This document shows, in pieces, positions 1 through 13,081 of a stretch of 32,999 nt of DNA. The position numbers and the translations under genes were made by a program. The notes beneath the pieces are model-generated. The model saw only the letters and a program-made list of their open reading frames with translations. It did not search any database and was not told the DNA's origin. The DNA is from Pelargonium nanum (taxonomy: Eukaryota > Streptophyta > Magnoliopsida > Geraniales > Geraniaceae): positions 1 through 32,999 of the forward strand of contig JAYMTF010000602.1 of NCBI GenBank assembly GCA_036897485.1, in the 5' to 3' direction. The number at the start of each line of letters is the position of its first letter. Within the stretch, counting starts at the first letter, position 1.

Positions 1-19
1 GTATGAGGATAATATTTTT

Positions 20-67
20 AGGCGGGGATGGGGATGGGATTTGCACTCCCCGCCCCAAACCCGCCCC
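20..67. repeat. G/C-rich low-complexity patch
   Basis: A short island of G-runs followed by C-runs sits in otherwise AT-rich DNA. On the minus strand the C-runs at 48-51, 53-56, 60-62 and 64-67 become four G-runs with loops of 1, 3 and 1 bases, which fits the G-quadruplex pattern. Similar G-rich/C-rich patches occur as dispersed repeats in plant genomes. No function can be assigned. Confidence 0.45.
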
Positions 68-70
68 GCG

Positions 71-2479
71 ACCATTCCTGATTGTATCTTAAATTGGCAC
101 TGTTGTAGGATACATGGAGTATAAAGTGTTTCTGTTCATTTTTTTCTTGTCATTTTTATGTTTACTGTTCAATTTTTTCTTGTCATTTTTTTCATATATA
201 CTCGTTTTCTAATTTATTTTTTTTGTATTTTTCTTGCAAATAAAAAATGGGCACGTAATGTTGGTGGCTTGAGTTAGTGGGAGACTGAGACTGCTCCTTT
301 TGTCATTTGTAGGACCTAATGTCTTAATTTAAAAAAAGAATATTGTATAATATAATTTGTAGTGACTTTCGTGTTGCTTCAATTATTCTCTTCCCTTTCT
401 TTATCAAGAGTTGCTCTATCAACCACCAGACTAACTTCCACCACTTTTTATTTATTATTGTTATTTTAAGTTTTCATCATATTCTAAAATAATGTTGATT
501 ATCAACCATATAAAAATGTCGTGAAGTGGATAAATTTTAACAAATATTTAAACATACTCATGTTGAAGTCTATATTAAGTGCTTACATCGGTAAAATATA
601 GCTCGATATCAATATTTATCCTGTTGAGGTTTGAGTTGAGCATATTTTAAGGTGGTCATGTCGTATGGAGGAAGTGTTAGGTCTTGGGCATGGTCATGTC
701 GTAGCATGACTTATGAGGGCACGACATTGAAGTCTAATTGCGAGTTTTGGCCTCTTTGAACTGTTCATACCATTTTGAGGAATCCCCCCTCTTACCCCCG
801 AGTGGGTCCCATGCTAAAGTAAAGTAAGTTTATTTTCTCGATCTTCTCTGCATTGTTTAAAGATGTTGTCAAGTTGTTGGACTTTTCGGGCTATGATGAG
901 TGTGGACTTGATACTTGAGCGTTATATGTTACTTCGAGAAATATTGTTTTAACTAATTTTGATATTATTTTAGTAGCATCACCTCCATTTTACAATAATG
1001 TTATTTTTACAAAAAAAAAAGCTCTAAAATGAGTGTAAAATATTTTTCTTTTGAATGTAGTTTGAGCTTAATACATCAAAATGCTCATAAGTTATATGGA
1101 TGAAAAATTCACTTATCCATAATTTTTACGTAAAATAGAACACAAAACATTCATTTTGAGACGATAGGATAATTAATAACGTACACACACAAAATTATGC
1201 AAGTTCATCCGACTCAATATTATATGGCCAATCACTTTTTGTATATATAAAAAATTGTATGGAAATGAGTGACAACTTTTCTTTTCAAATTAGTTAGAGT
1301 GAATTTTCAAGAATCTATATAACTTAATATTCACACTGAGCTTATTACAATAAGACCACATGAAGGTATAAAGAGAAAATCTAACTTACTAATTTATTTT
1401 ATTTTTTACAAAAAGGAAAAAAAAAACACTTGAATCATTTGGGACGGAAATAGACAATGAAAAAGCCTTAATATATATATTTTTTTGGACACTATAGAAA
1501 GATTCGGTGTTTTAATAGTCTCGATGTTTCTTGTGATCTGTATGGTTTACTATAGCTCTACGTATCTGCTGGCTCTAACTCTATATCGTATGGTCGAAAA
1601 TAAATTAGTCCCAAAAGTAAGGAAAATGGAAAAAGAAAAGAATTTAGGTGTGTAAAATGTTATAATATTGATATTTGATTTACCCTGCAAATTTATATCA
1701 TAAACGGTGGCAGGTGGAGATATTTTCGTTTTAAAGAATTGGAGGCTGTGCAGTTGAAATTATAGTTCCTTCAACGGTGAGAATATTAACATAACATCAT
1801 GACAAAAAAAAAAGCTTCTTTCTTTCTTTGATAATGGCACGTCACGGATCGGAGCTCCAAATTTATTGAGTTTTAGATTCTTAAATTAGACAAACACACG
1901 TGTTAACTAAAAATCAGCGTGTGAGCGCTGGAATTCATCTCGGGTGTGGCAGTAAGTTCTCTACCAAATGAATTCAGAGCAAAACGAAGATAATGTAAGA
2001 AACGTCCGACCCTCTTCCGTCAATGGAAGATGTATTTATACTCACATCGGGTGATGATGTGCCACTGAGTATCTATTGCATGTATTGATGACCACAAAAT
2101 GACTAGACCGAAAGAGACCCGTAATGTCCATCGCAGGTTCGAGCGTCATCCCAAATGTCATCTGGAGCGTCTGAATGCTTGTTACAATGATGATGTATCA
2201 CGATGTAAAATATAGCAATTGTCGTGGGTAGCGTGACGCGAACCTGAACGCGTAACAACGTATTGAAAATGAGTTGAAGCAGAAGCTCTCAAAAGCATGT
2301 CTAAGAGTGAATTTGAAAATGTGTGCGGTAATGTTATCCGCAACCACAAGTTGAATAAGTAGGCATCCATGCGGGAGAGCGTGTTGGAGAGCATTCTGGT
2401 GAGCATGCATATGTGAGTTATATTTTAGTTAGAGTGTATAATATGCTGGCCCGCTATTTTTAGTGGGAAATGTACACGA
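71..2479. other. Intergenic AT-rich DNA without recognised gene
   Basis: No coding region with plausible splice sites or a recognisable protein was found. Around 561-595 there is a TGTTGAAGTC start followed by a 'TTACATCGGT' block, which resembles the 5' end of some plant LTRs, but no partner repeat or primer-binding site was found. The short reading frames at 2182-2410 overlap on the same strand and resemble nothing known to me. Confidence 0.5.
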
Positions 2480-2526
2480 AGATAGATTAATGGTACTTCT
2501 TCAAAAAAAAGATAGATTAATGGTAC
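2480..2526. repeat. 30-bp tandem duplication
   Basis: The 17-base unit AGATAGATTAATGGTAC occurs at 2480-2496 and again at 2510-2526, separated by a short A-rich spacer. This is a small local duplication in intergenic DNA. Confidence 0.8.
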
Positions 2527-5480
2527 ATGAGTGGGTGATGTGTTGGTTAAAAAAATATATGAAGAGGGGTATGGAATAAGAGGATGTATCGAATAAAATT
2601 AGGTATGCATGGTTCATGTTTTATTTTGAGTGTGTATGGGTTCAAGTGGGATGTCCATAGGGTGATGGATAATGGAGGATGTGCTTGTTTGGTTTGGGGT
2701 GCGTACACTCACAAGGAGTAGCGCCCGGACACCAGCGCAGAGCACCGCCCGGGAGAGAAGTAAAATGGGTCTGGGGTGTGTTTGTTTGGAGGAAAATGTG
2801 TGAGACATGTGTTCACACAAAGGGAGCCAAGCAGAGCATTAAAGGAGTAGAGGAAAAGGTAGTGTTCTGATGTGAGTGAGATCAAGGTGGAGAATTACAA
2901 TTGGCTATTTGGCGGCTAGGAGAAGGAGACCGCGTACGTAGGGGACACGTGTCAACTTCAGACGCTGCCTCACGTGTGTGAGGCTAACGTTGTCTCTTTC
3001 CGTGCGTTTTTCTATTGTTAAGATTGATATTTGATTCAACTTCTTTTTGAATGGTTGTACTTCCTATAGTTAGTACTTCAATAAGAGTAACATATTGAAT
3101 ATTTTTGGAGGATTCAATTTTTTGAAGCATTCAGGTTTTTTGATAGACCCGTCATTGAATATTTGACTGTGACGTGTCCATCTAACATGTCTTGTTTGTG
3201 ATTGACTCGACTGTTTGTATATTTTTTATGTATCTTCAAAGCTTTATCTCCAAAAATTGGAAATTGTAGCCACTTTTTTTTTCATTAGAGTGTTTTTGTT
3301 GAACCACCCTCGATCTTCTTTGAGTGACGATGGTTTTATATAATTTTCCTCATATTGTTTCTTATTGAATTATCATAAATTTAGCATATTCGTATTGATT
3401 AATATTATTATTTTGTTGGCTTTTGATATTTACTGTTGGCTCTCCGTGTTTGATGCACTAGCAAACAAATCGTTATCATCTTCACCTTCATTATATGTTA
3501 GTTTGTGAGAGTATGTTTACTATATGTAGATTGATTAATTTTTTAATATCCATTCATACCTTCACATTTGTGTTGAGAACCTGACTCTCACGCCTTAGCC
3601 AATCCTCTGAACACACATTTCAAATTTCGTTTAACGGTGTGTTTTTTCTCGATGACTCTAGGACCTGACTCGCCAGACTTCGGACCTTCCAGACCCAAAT
3701 CTAGACATAGATCAACTTTAGAATTATTGACATGTGGTTAAAAAGACAAGTAAAAAGACATCGTTCAATACTTACTATTCACTCAAAAAAAAAAAAAGAA
3801 TTTGATACACTCATGAATAACGTAAAATTAAGTGAGCAGGAATATTCTCGAGTGAAATTCATCTACCAATATCAAACATATAAATCAACATATACCGAGT
3901 TGTTCTACATTTTTTGGGAATTTTGAGTCCAAGATTCATAAAATGCACATTAGTTAAAACTTGAATTAGAAAATTTACTACTATTGGGGGTTCTACTTAT
4001 TCAAATCTTGATTTAAAAAAATCAACATGCAGACTAATTAAAAGCATGCTCTGTCAGTTTTATCTTCTGAAGTAACTATATGTTGTCACTCCTTTTGTTT
4101 CCCTTCCATCATTCAAGGGATTTATAGACACCACATGTAATTTTGGTAAAGTCAAGAACCACAAAGTTACTTAACAAACATAACATTTCTATCAAGAAAA
4201 AAGAAGAAGAATAAACATAACTTAATTGACGATCAATACATGATGATTGTTGAACCATATCACATCATCTGTTCAATCTGTCTAATGACTTTGTAGTCTT
4301 GATACCATTATTCGTTAGACAGATTTCAATGAAAATGCACCATTTGACTTTAAAACAATTCCAATTAAGTTTCTTCTGTCTCCCGTAATAAACTCCAAAA
4401 TTTGGAATACGCGTATGAAATTTTGCTTGCGTATCATGATTTCATGCTATGCAATCACACGAAAATCCATTATAAAACAAAGATTATGATTAATTAATTT
4501 TCTTAACCAGACGTATGTTATTTGTTAATAGCTTCTATAGACTGATAGATGGTCAATTCTAAATTCACATTCTTGTAGAAAAAAAAAGAAACTTATTGAA
4601 GCATCTCGAGAAAGGAATCACACTTCAAACCCATTAAGCTTTAAAAAGGTGTAGATCATATTGATGGATCATAGCCTAGCTAAGCTAGCGACAGATTTTA
4701 TAAAAATATGTGGAAAATTTATATCTTTTCTAGATTCGTTACTCTTTTATTTTCAAATTTGAATGGAGTTATGAGGTTGATTATTTTGTTTGTAAGCTAG
4801 CAACCAGTTTCCTTGTTGAAAGAGGTTCCCTCCATCATTGACTCTCTGTCCCATAAGGGAACATTTCTTGTAGGTCACAACACTCACTATCACTATTTGC
4901 TCAATGTTCACACCCATCTATGATTGCTTCTCATATACTTCGCTATTGTAATTTACATTATATACACATTACCTCCTTTAACTTATAAATGACTTATTAA
5001 CTATCAAATTTGTCTTTAAATAAATATTACTCTATCATTAGGATATCAAAGAATACCTAATTTTTTTAATTATCCATTTGTTATATTCTTAAATAAAATA
5101 TTTTTTTTACTAATATTAGTAATAATTGATAAGTTCACAAACAACGATATAAGTAGAAGCGTCTATTAATTTGACTTGGTTGATTATTTGTCGTATTGTC
5201 CACGTGTTGAAGAAATTTTCGAACTGTTATGTTCCAAGTCTGAGTCAACTTGAGTTTCGGTTTCTGGGTCTTGATCATGTGACATATGCGCGAGACAACA
5301 CACCAAAAAAAAGAAACCCTGAATGAGTTTTCGGGATATTGTCTCGAGTATGAGAGTAAGATGTTGGTCAGAAATCACAAATGTTGTGGAGAGCGTTCTA
5401 GAGACAGTAATAAATTTTCAAATGAAGACCCCTTCTTCTTGCTAAGAAGAGGGTATTTGTACTTACTAATTCTCGTCATT
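2527..5480. other. Intergenic DNA, no gene recognised
   Basis: The stretch is mostly AT-rich with poly-A/T tracts. A GC-richer patch at about 2715-2760 contains the octamer CGCCCGGA or CGCCCGGG twice, like fragments of dispersed GC-rich plant repeats. A G-box core (CACGTG) is present near 2946-2951 and a CACGTGTG block near 2972-2979. No reading frame here matches a family I know. Confidence 0.45.
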
Positions 5481-5940
5481 TTTCGACGACTGATTGGTTG
5501 TTGGCTAGATGAAGTCTTGCTTTGTGGCTTGAGCTCTAGCTTCCTGAGCGCGTTGTTCGCAGGTGGCGGCCAAGTCTAAGAGCTCATATGTCCCTCATGC
5601 ATCGAGGCGAGCAAAGCGGCTTCTACCACCCGAGTCATCTTCGTCCGCCGCCGAAGCAATAAAGACATGAAATTTTGTAAGGAACTTGGTGCTAGGAGCT
5701 AGATTCCATAAGAGATTGATATTGAAAAATCCAATTGATGCAGGAGGCAGCTTGGCGTCGGTGAACCATGTAGCCGCATTCCGAGTCCTCAGAGTCATGG
5801 CTCTTCTCTTATGGAGTATTCGAGGTTGCTCGACCCACCACAAGAGGAAGAGTTTACATAGACTTATTACGAAACATAGAGTTGGCATGATTTTTCATTC
5901 GGGAGACAACTCGATGTTTTCACCACTATCGATATGAAGT
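5481..5940. other. Possible decayed coding sequence, unrecognised
   Basis: The composition is more balanced than in the neighbouring DNA, and both strands stay open for 80-97 codons (5595-5888 minus, 5286-5579 plus, 5686-5937 plus). The minus-strand translation has an acidic stretch (ADEDDSGGRSRFARLDA) followed after a stop by an alanine/glutamine-rich stretch (ATCEQRAQEARAQATKQ). I cannot match it to a family. It could be an eroded gene or transposon fragment. Confidence 0.25.
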
Positions 5941-5994
5941 GCATTCGAGGCATCCCAAACACAATCTTGTGCTTCTCTTCCTCTGTTGGGGATC

Positions 5995-6226
5995 TCAACA
6001 ACATGTGCATCCCATTCGAACGGACTTGCTTGTATTTAAAAGAAGTTGCTATCGCCAAATTTAACGAGTTTATTGAGACCACCTAACTCACAAACCTAGA
6101 TGTGTGTGTGTCAACAACATATGCAACCCATCCGAACGCATTTGCTTGTATTCAAACGATGTTGCTATCACCAAATTTTTAACGAGTTCATTGAGACCAC
6201 CTAACTTACAACCTAGATGTGTGTGT
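5995..6226. repeat. 116-bp tandem duplication (two copies)
   Basis: Copy 1 (5995-6110) and copy 2 (6111-6226) both begin TCAACAACAT and both end with a CTAGATGTGTGTG block. Between these ends they stay alignable, including the shared block ATTGAGACCACCTAACT, with scattered substitutions and small indels. The divergence shows that the duplication is not recent. No coding potential is evident. Confidence 0.85.
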
Positions 6227-6855
6227 CAAGTCAATTATAACATGACACTTCATTAAAAATTTACACGTATCTGTTTTAATGAATTGTGTGAATGGAACGA
6301 TTAATTGAATTCAAAATTTTAATAATATGTCATTATATTACCAGTGGTTTGACTTGTGATACTAAAAGCGTGTTCATGGACATTTTTGCTTTTGAAATAC
6401 AAGCTTTTGTTTAAATATAAGGAGTTTTGTGAGTTTTATACTGAAGCACTTGCTATTAAGTTACAACCGTGACATAACTTAGGAAGCAAACTACAATTTA
6501 AGAGTAGACAAAAAGATATTGGAGATACGTTATGTCAAGAACAATACAAAACATTCATTGACCTTATTGCTAAAATATTGTAGTTGACTGAAAAATAAAA
6601 AAAATCAGATGCTAAATTGAATAAATACCACAATCAATCATAATTAACAACTCCACCTCATGTGTAAATAATGTAACATTGATATCATGCATAAAAAAAT
6701 TTATAAAAGAAAAAACAGCCGTTTAAAAAAAGTCAATGAAAGAAAGCAAAAACAGTACTAGTAGCATTTGATTGCATTAGGATTTGATTCTCATTTCACT
6801 AAACAATTAAGATTTGAAGTGTGAAATTTAAAATGTAAGAAAAAGAAGAAGCATA
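6227..6855. other. Intergenic AT-rich DNA
   Basis: Nothing recognisable is seen. The stretch consists of AT-rich sequence and homopurine runs leading into the WRKY promoter. Confidence 0.5.
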
Positions 6856-6859
6856 AAGC

Positions 6860-7242
6860 TTGACCCAACACAAAAAAATAACCTATTGTTTTAATGGTCC
6901 GATCATGATCATGATATCAGATCCAACGGTGGTGGATGGTGGTGACCAAAGAAAGAAAAGAATCCCATGTGACTTGGAGACGAAGAGATGGACCCACACG
7001 CACAACAATTCGAAAATAGAATGAAAAAAATGGTCAACTCTACCTCTCTGGCTCCAACCGGAACTCATCAATCCAACGGCTCTCTTTTACTTTTGACCTT
7101 ATCATTGATTGTCCACACGAAAACGATATGGTCAATTCCTGACAGTAAATTTGCCACGTGGAGCAACATCTGTGGCTCACGAGTTTGACGTCAGATGAAA
7201 GAGAAGCGACTGTGTCAGTTCTTGTTCTCTTCCTATTTGACT
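6860..7242 (+). promoter_or_regulatory. WRKY gene promoter with W-box cluster, G-box and TGACGTCA
   Basis: Upstream of the WRKY start codon there are five W-boxes of the form TTGAC(C/T): 6860-6865, 7032-7037 (reverse), 7093-7098, 7130-7135 (reverse) and 7237-7242. A G-box CACGTG lies at 7155-7160, and a TGACGTCA palindrome (TGA/bZIP type) at 7186-7193. W-boxes are the known binding site of WRKY proteins, so auto- or cross-regulation by WRKY factors is a reasonable inference. It is not shown by the sequence alone. Confidence 0.6.
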
Positions 7243-7301
7243 CAACAATCCTCTTCCTTTGCCACTTTGCTTTACCATTTCTTGTTCCTTTTCTCTTTCT
7301 C

Positions 7302-7309
7302 TATATATA
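7302..7309 (+). promoter_or_regulatory. Candidate TATA box of the WRKY gene
   Basis: TATATATA follows a CT-rich tract about 43 bases before the ATG. With usual plant spacing this predicts a very short 5' leader of roughly 15-20 bases, so an upstream start site is also possible. Confidence 0.4.
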
Positions 7310-7351
7310 CATACATATATTACATATACGTTAGAGACCTTGCATAGATAT

Positions 7352-8495
<1,144 letters not shown>

Positions 8496-10100
8496 AAAAG
8501 TCAACTCGGCCAACGGTTAAAATCCAGAGTTTGATCTCAGCCGTCCAATGCTTCAGGGTAGGAAAAAAGAAAACATAGTACTATAGACTATAGTAGTAGT
8601 GAGCGAAGCTGTTAAAGTAAAGGTGTAGATGAAGCAATGCGAAGATTGTGTAGTGGGTATAGTAGACTAGACTAGTCAACTCCTTCGCCAACTTATTTGT
8701 TCTTTTAAGAAATCAAGATAGTGTCTTCTTTTTTTAACAGTATTAAGTGGATTTTTTTATTACATAGGTTACAGATTCATTTCTGCTTTTACTGTGGTTG
8801 GTGTTGGAATGATGATGGCGTTCATGTCAATAGTCAATACCCTATTAGTTGCTCCAATTTGCACACTATTATTTTTATGTTCCAATCTGATTAACACGAT
8901 AAAAGAAGATCAACTCGATTATCTTTTAGGTCAACCTTTCTTTCACAGATTTTACTTAATTATTTTTTTATTTGTAAAAAGTATGAAATGCTTGATATTA
9001 TTAACATTTTGGTCATAGATGGGAAAAAAGATAAAATCGTTTAACTGCGATTAGGGCATCTTTTTTTTGTAGAAGAGAAGATTGTTGTAGATGTACTTCT
9101 AGGATTATGGTTATAACCTTCAATTATATAGGACACTTGGGGTATTAATTAGACTTTTTTAGTAGGCTGCACACAAATATCAAGTTTTTTTTTTCAATAA
9201 TGCAGCCCAAAATCTCAACCCAACAGTTTTTTTTCCCACACCCAATAGTCAAATACTATAATATATTGAATTGTTTTTAAATTGCAATGTCCATTGTCGT
9301 CATTTCACGTTTTCGTCGAACAAATTTTTTATCATACACATTTCAATTTATGTTTTACCATACGTGACTTTGTTTTTCATCAATAAACTTCTAACTTATT
9401 CCTTTTTACATCAAATAGTGCATGTTTCTAAACAAGCACTAAATATAATTATAGTCAACTTTTGAATTAAATTATTCTCCAGAGCTTAGACTCAACTTTT
9501 ATCCCAAATTTCATACTAAAACTTATAAGATTTGGTTTTACTTGTCTATTTTCACATCAAAGAATTAATATATATAAATTGCCCATGAATAATTCCTAAC
9601 TCCTAAATATTATTGGATTGAAATTCGAAGGAATTCAAATTTCAAAATATTGAGGGCACAAAGTCAAAAGGGTTTGGGTAATGATGGAGCAAAGCATAAA
9701 GGCATCCCACTACTTTCCTTCAATATTTTCAAACGTAAGGATGCAACTACTTGCCATTTATGATTTTATGTTCTATTTATTTATTATAGGTTTGACCTAT
9801 GTGTTTGGGTTAATTCATTAAGGGGTCATTACCCATGTATATTACTTAAACTTTAGTCTTGAACCCAAATTGACACCTAAACTTTTATTCTACTGAGTTG
9901 AAATTGTTACAATGACATCGCATGTGGTACTTGAGAGAAGATTTATTCCTAACATATTCTTAATGGACATTCATTTTAAAATAAATTAATATAAAATTTA
10001 AGAAAAGTTAGACATAAGTACTTTATATTTAAGTTAGAATGCATGTATAATGTATTTTTTTTAAAATCATATCAAACTCTAACAAATCAGTAATAATAGG
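8496..10100. other. WRKY 3' region and intergenic DNA
   Basis: The first few hundred bases are probably the WRKY 3' UTR; no poly(A) site can be fixed. The rest is AT-rich. Around 9820-9960, phrases such as AAATTGACACCTAAACTTTT resemble a dispersed plant repeat. No gene is recognised. Confidence 0.45.
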
Positions 10101-10380
10101 AGGATCGGATATGCCCATTGGCCACTGATGCTGACAAATTTGACAAGAACTCTGAGGATTTAGCTAACGCATGGACAACTCCGTTCACAAACTGATCAAA
10201 AAAATTAAGATCAATCACGACGAAGTGAGAAGCTAAAGAACGAATATCCGATAATCAAACCGAATGCACTCGACTCGTCCTCCCCTTCTGCTTGCACTGC
10301 GTTGATAACCGCTTGGTCAAGCCAGCCCCAAACCTTCGCCCAAGCAACTGCCTCCCGGATGGCTAAGCCTCTACTTCAGT
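10101..10380 (-). pseudogene. Broken RNase H-like (retroelement) fragment, C-terminal half
   Basis: Read on the minus strand across frames, this gives VEA, then a frame break, then IREAVAWAKVWGW, later SSAFGLIIGY, and after another frame break NGVVHALAKSSEFLSNL. These match in order the plant RNase H-like domain found at the end of LINE polyproteins and in related orphan genes, which have AEALAIREAL...W, SS..GLII.D and ANQVAHALAR. A stop and at least two frameshifts make it nonfunctional. The assignment rests on motif order and not on a search. Confidence 0.6.
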
Positions 10381-11073
10381 ACTTCCTTGAAAAAATGTAC
10401 AGTACTTAATTTTTTATTTATTATAAAACAAGTATACATTTTTGTTCGACAAACTTAAATTTTGGGGGTCTTGGGCCAGATCCAAGCTTTCATGTGGGAC
10501 TCTGGGGAAGGGCCCAGTTTTCATATTTTCTGAATTGAAGACTTCTGATGGGCTGCCTCTTTGTATGGGTTGTCATGTGGGATCTGGCAATTAGCTTTCT
10601 GCAGAACATAGTTGGGCTTACATCTGCTCCTGCCTCCTGTTATGACAAAATGGTATTGCAAACATACATGTTAAAAAAAAAAAACCATTTTCTATTTGAT
10701 ATACTTGATGAAACAAATACTAGTGCATAGATCACTATTTGTTACAAATTAAAAAAAAAACAACAAAAATGAAAAATCCAAATGAAAAAACAAAATCTAA
10801 TTGGCTTCTCAAAATAACTATCTGAAAGAGACTGGACTATGATACCATAGTGGAATATATATAGGATTGAGAGACCATTTGTACACATTCCTCAGAACAT
10901 TTCCTAATTTCTATTTATTCATCTTATAAGTTTTATATTTTCTTAACAAGTACTTTAAATTTACTTCTGGAATTCATATCTGGATTGACAATTTTTTTTC
11001 TCTCTAGCCCTTAATTAGGATATAACCTATTTTGAGTCTTTGGACTACAACATTTTTTAATAATGAAACTCAT
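10381..11073. other. Intergenic AT-rich DNA
   Basis: There are A-rich tracts at about 10672-10683 and 10750-10800. No gene, RNA or clear repeat is recognised. Confidence 0.5.
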
Positions 11074-11370
11074 GTAACTAGTTGTAGCCGGTTTTGGTGC
11101 GACACATCATCATATGCCACTTTCAATTTTAGACCACATCAGCATTACACGTCAGACTCCAACTGTGATAGAGGAAATGATATCATTTCATTTTTGTAGG
11201 TTGGGAACGCAAAAAACAACGTCGTTTTGGGCAGATGTCTAAGAAAATAAAACGTTGTCGCTTCATCTATTAAATTTGGAGACTGACATGGACTATTATC
11301 TTAGGTGACATGATGATGACATGTCACCCTAAACTAACGTGACGCGTTAAAACTCCCTACAACTGGTAAC
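11074..11370. mobile_element. Candidate MITE with imperfect 32-bp terminal inverted repeats
   Basis: The left end (11074-11105, beginning GTAACTAGTTGTAG) matches the reverse complement of the right end (11339-11370, giving GTTACCAGTTGTAG) at 23 of 32 positions by hand alignment. The interior is noncoding and contains CGTCGTTTT and a partly inverted AACGTTGTCG, a motif seen in nonautonomous plant DNA elements. I could not see a convincing target-site duplication, so the superfamily (Mutator- or hAT-like) is open. Confidence 0.5.
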
Positions 11371-11791
11371 GTATATTTAATTCAAAAATATAATGAAGTC
11401 CTAATGTTTAAATTATGCTAAAGCCTAATTAGAGGCAAAAGAAAAAAAAAAGTGTCACTCCAAAAATACAAAACCATTTAACCCAATATTATAATTAATA
11501 ATCACTTGAAATCATCAATTACCATATATTAAGCTTATGTTATGCAATGACAGAGGAGATCATTGTTCACTGTGCTTCCATGGACTTCTAATGAATATTT
11601 CTTTGGCCATGCACTGTACCAGTTTTGTTAGGTGGTGGAGCCAATGAGAGAAAAGAAAAAAACTTTTGTTTTTTAAGTGGGCTGACCTCAATAATTCTCA
11701 TCCTTATTATTAACTAAAATCTGTTGCTCTCTCCATCTTCATTTGTCTTCTACTTCCTCATCACATACATTCAAGAAAAAAAAAAACACAG
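11371..11791 (+). other. Upstream region and leader of the LRR gene
   Basis: AT-rich sequence leads to a CT-rich leader (about 11720-11765) and an A-rich tract just before the ATG. No clear TATA box was picked out. Confidence 0.4.
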
Positions 11792-13081
11792 ATGATGAGC
11801 AACAAAATTATAGTCTCAGTTTTGTGTACCCTCCTATTTGTTTTCCTCTCCATCATCCCTTCTGCATCCCACAAACAAACACTACAATCTATCCAAACCA
11901 AACCCAAACCCAAATCCTGCGGATCCGGCGTCCTAGATCCCATCACATTAAAATGTCCGAACACCACCATTATTAATCCACCTACTATTGTTAAAGAGCT
12001 CCTGCAATTCGCAGACCAGAGGCTCGCACTGGTGTACCCTGTAATCCAGAAATTCAAATCCGTCATCACTTCAGATCCTCTGGGGATCACCCAGTCGTGG
12101 TCCGGCGCCGACATTTGCAACTACAAAGGCTTCTACTGCGACACTCCGCCGGACAACAGCTCCGCCACCGCCCTCGCCTCCATCGACTTCAACGGCTTCC
12201 AGCTCGGCGCCGCCTCCCTCGACGGCTTCCTCGACAACCTCCCCGACATCGCTCTCTTCCACGCCAATTCCAACAACTTCGCCGGCGCCATCTCCCCCAA
12301 CCTCGCCAACCTCCCTTATCTCTACGAGCTAGACATCAGCAACAACAAGTTCTCCGGCCCGTTCCCGGCCGCTGTTCTTGGCATGACCGGATTGACATTC
12401 CTGGACATACGATTCAATGCCTTTTCGGGCTCAGTCCCTCCCCAAATATTCACCCAAAATCTGGACGTCCTGTTCATCAACAACAACAATTTCATGTTCA
12501 AGCTGCCCGACAACCTGGGCAGCACCCACGTCCTCTACCTCACCTTAGCAAACAACAGATTCATGGGTCCGATCCCGAGAAGCATTTTCCGAGCTATGTC
12601 GACTTTAACAGAGATTCTGCTACTGAACAATCAGCTCACGGGGTGTCTTCCCTACGAGGTCGGGTTGCTGAGGGAAGCCATAGTGTTGGACGTCGGAAAC
12701 AACCGGCTGATGGGTCCGTTGCCGTTCTCGCTGGGCTGCTTGGAGAGCGTCGAGCAGCTTAATTTCGCCGGAAATTTACTTCAGGGGATGGTTCCGGAGG
12801 TGGTGTGCGGGCTGAGAAATCTGGTTAATTTTTCGGTGTCCAACAATTATTTGACGAATGTGGGGCCGTTGTGTAGAATGCTGATTGCGAGAGGTGTGCT
12901 CGATGTTACGAACAATTGTATCCCGGATCTTCCATTCCAGAGACCGGTGGCGGAGTGCGCGGCGTTCTTTTCGCGGCCGAGGTTTTGTCCGTTCATGTGG
13001 TCTTATACTTATAATCCGTGTAAACCAGGCTATTCTAGCTCGTCTACTTCTTTCATGCCTGGAATGGCTTCTTCACCATAG
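11792..13081 (+). CDS. Secreted leucine-rich-repeat protein, At4g06744-like (429 aa)
   Basis: This is a single uninterrupted exon; the next codon is also Met, so either ATG could serve. Residues 1-26 form a hydrophobic signal peptide ending PSASH. A cysteine-containing N-cap follows ([14 protein letters not shown]). About nine to ten plant-type extracellular repeats come next, recognisable by units such as [29 protein letters not shown] and [12 protein letters not shown]. The C-terminal cap is cysteine-rich ([13 protein letters not shown]...YNPCKPG) with a short Ser-rich tail. There is no transmembrane segment, kinase domain or extensin Ser-Pro repeats. It therefore resembles the LRR half of LRX (leucine-rich-repeat extensin) proteins without the extensin tail. 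Several N-x-S/T sites are present. It is likely an apoplastic or cell-wall protein; its ligand is unknown. The 5' half is unusually C-rich at third codon positions. Confidence 0.95.
   Translation: MMSNKIIVSVLCTLLFVFLSIIPSASHKQTLQSIQTKPKPKSCGSGVLDPITLKCPNTTIINPPTIVKELLQFADQRLALVYPVIQKFKSVITSDPLGITQSWSGADICNYKGFYCDTPPDNSSATALASIDFNGFQLGAASLDGFLDNLPDIALFHANSNNFAGAISPNLANLPYLYELDISNNKFSGPFPAAVLGMTGLTFLDIRFNAFSGSVPPQIFTQNLDVLFINNNNFMFKLPDNLGSTHVLYLTLANNRFMGPIPRSIFRAMSTLTEILLLNNQLTGCLPYEVGLLREAIVLDVGNNRLMGPLPFSLGCLESVEQLNFAGNLLQGMVPEVVCGLRNLVNFSVSNNYLTNVGPLCRMLIARGVLDVTNNCIPDLPFQRPVAECAAFFSRPRFCPFMWSYTYNPCKPGYSSSSTSFMPGMASSP

Noticed and set aside
561..700. LTR retrotransposon start
   Set aside because: Only a short TGTTGAAGTC...CATCGG phrase is similar. 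No second LTR, primer-binding site or polyprotein was seen nearby.
7259..7351. Upstream in-frame Met extending the WRKY protein by 31 residues
   Set aside because: The extension covers the TATA box and CT-rich leader, and the family N-terminus is MAVDLM at 7352.
11761..12120. 119-codon minus-strand frame over the LRR start
   Set aside because: It is antisense to the signal-peptide region, with no recognisable domain and no separate promoter.
12097..12762. 221-codon open frame on the plus strand inside the LRR gene
   Set aside because: It is a shadow in another frame of the C-rich LRR coding sequence. Its translation is low-complexity Arg/Gln/Leu-rich and has no family resemblance.
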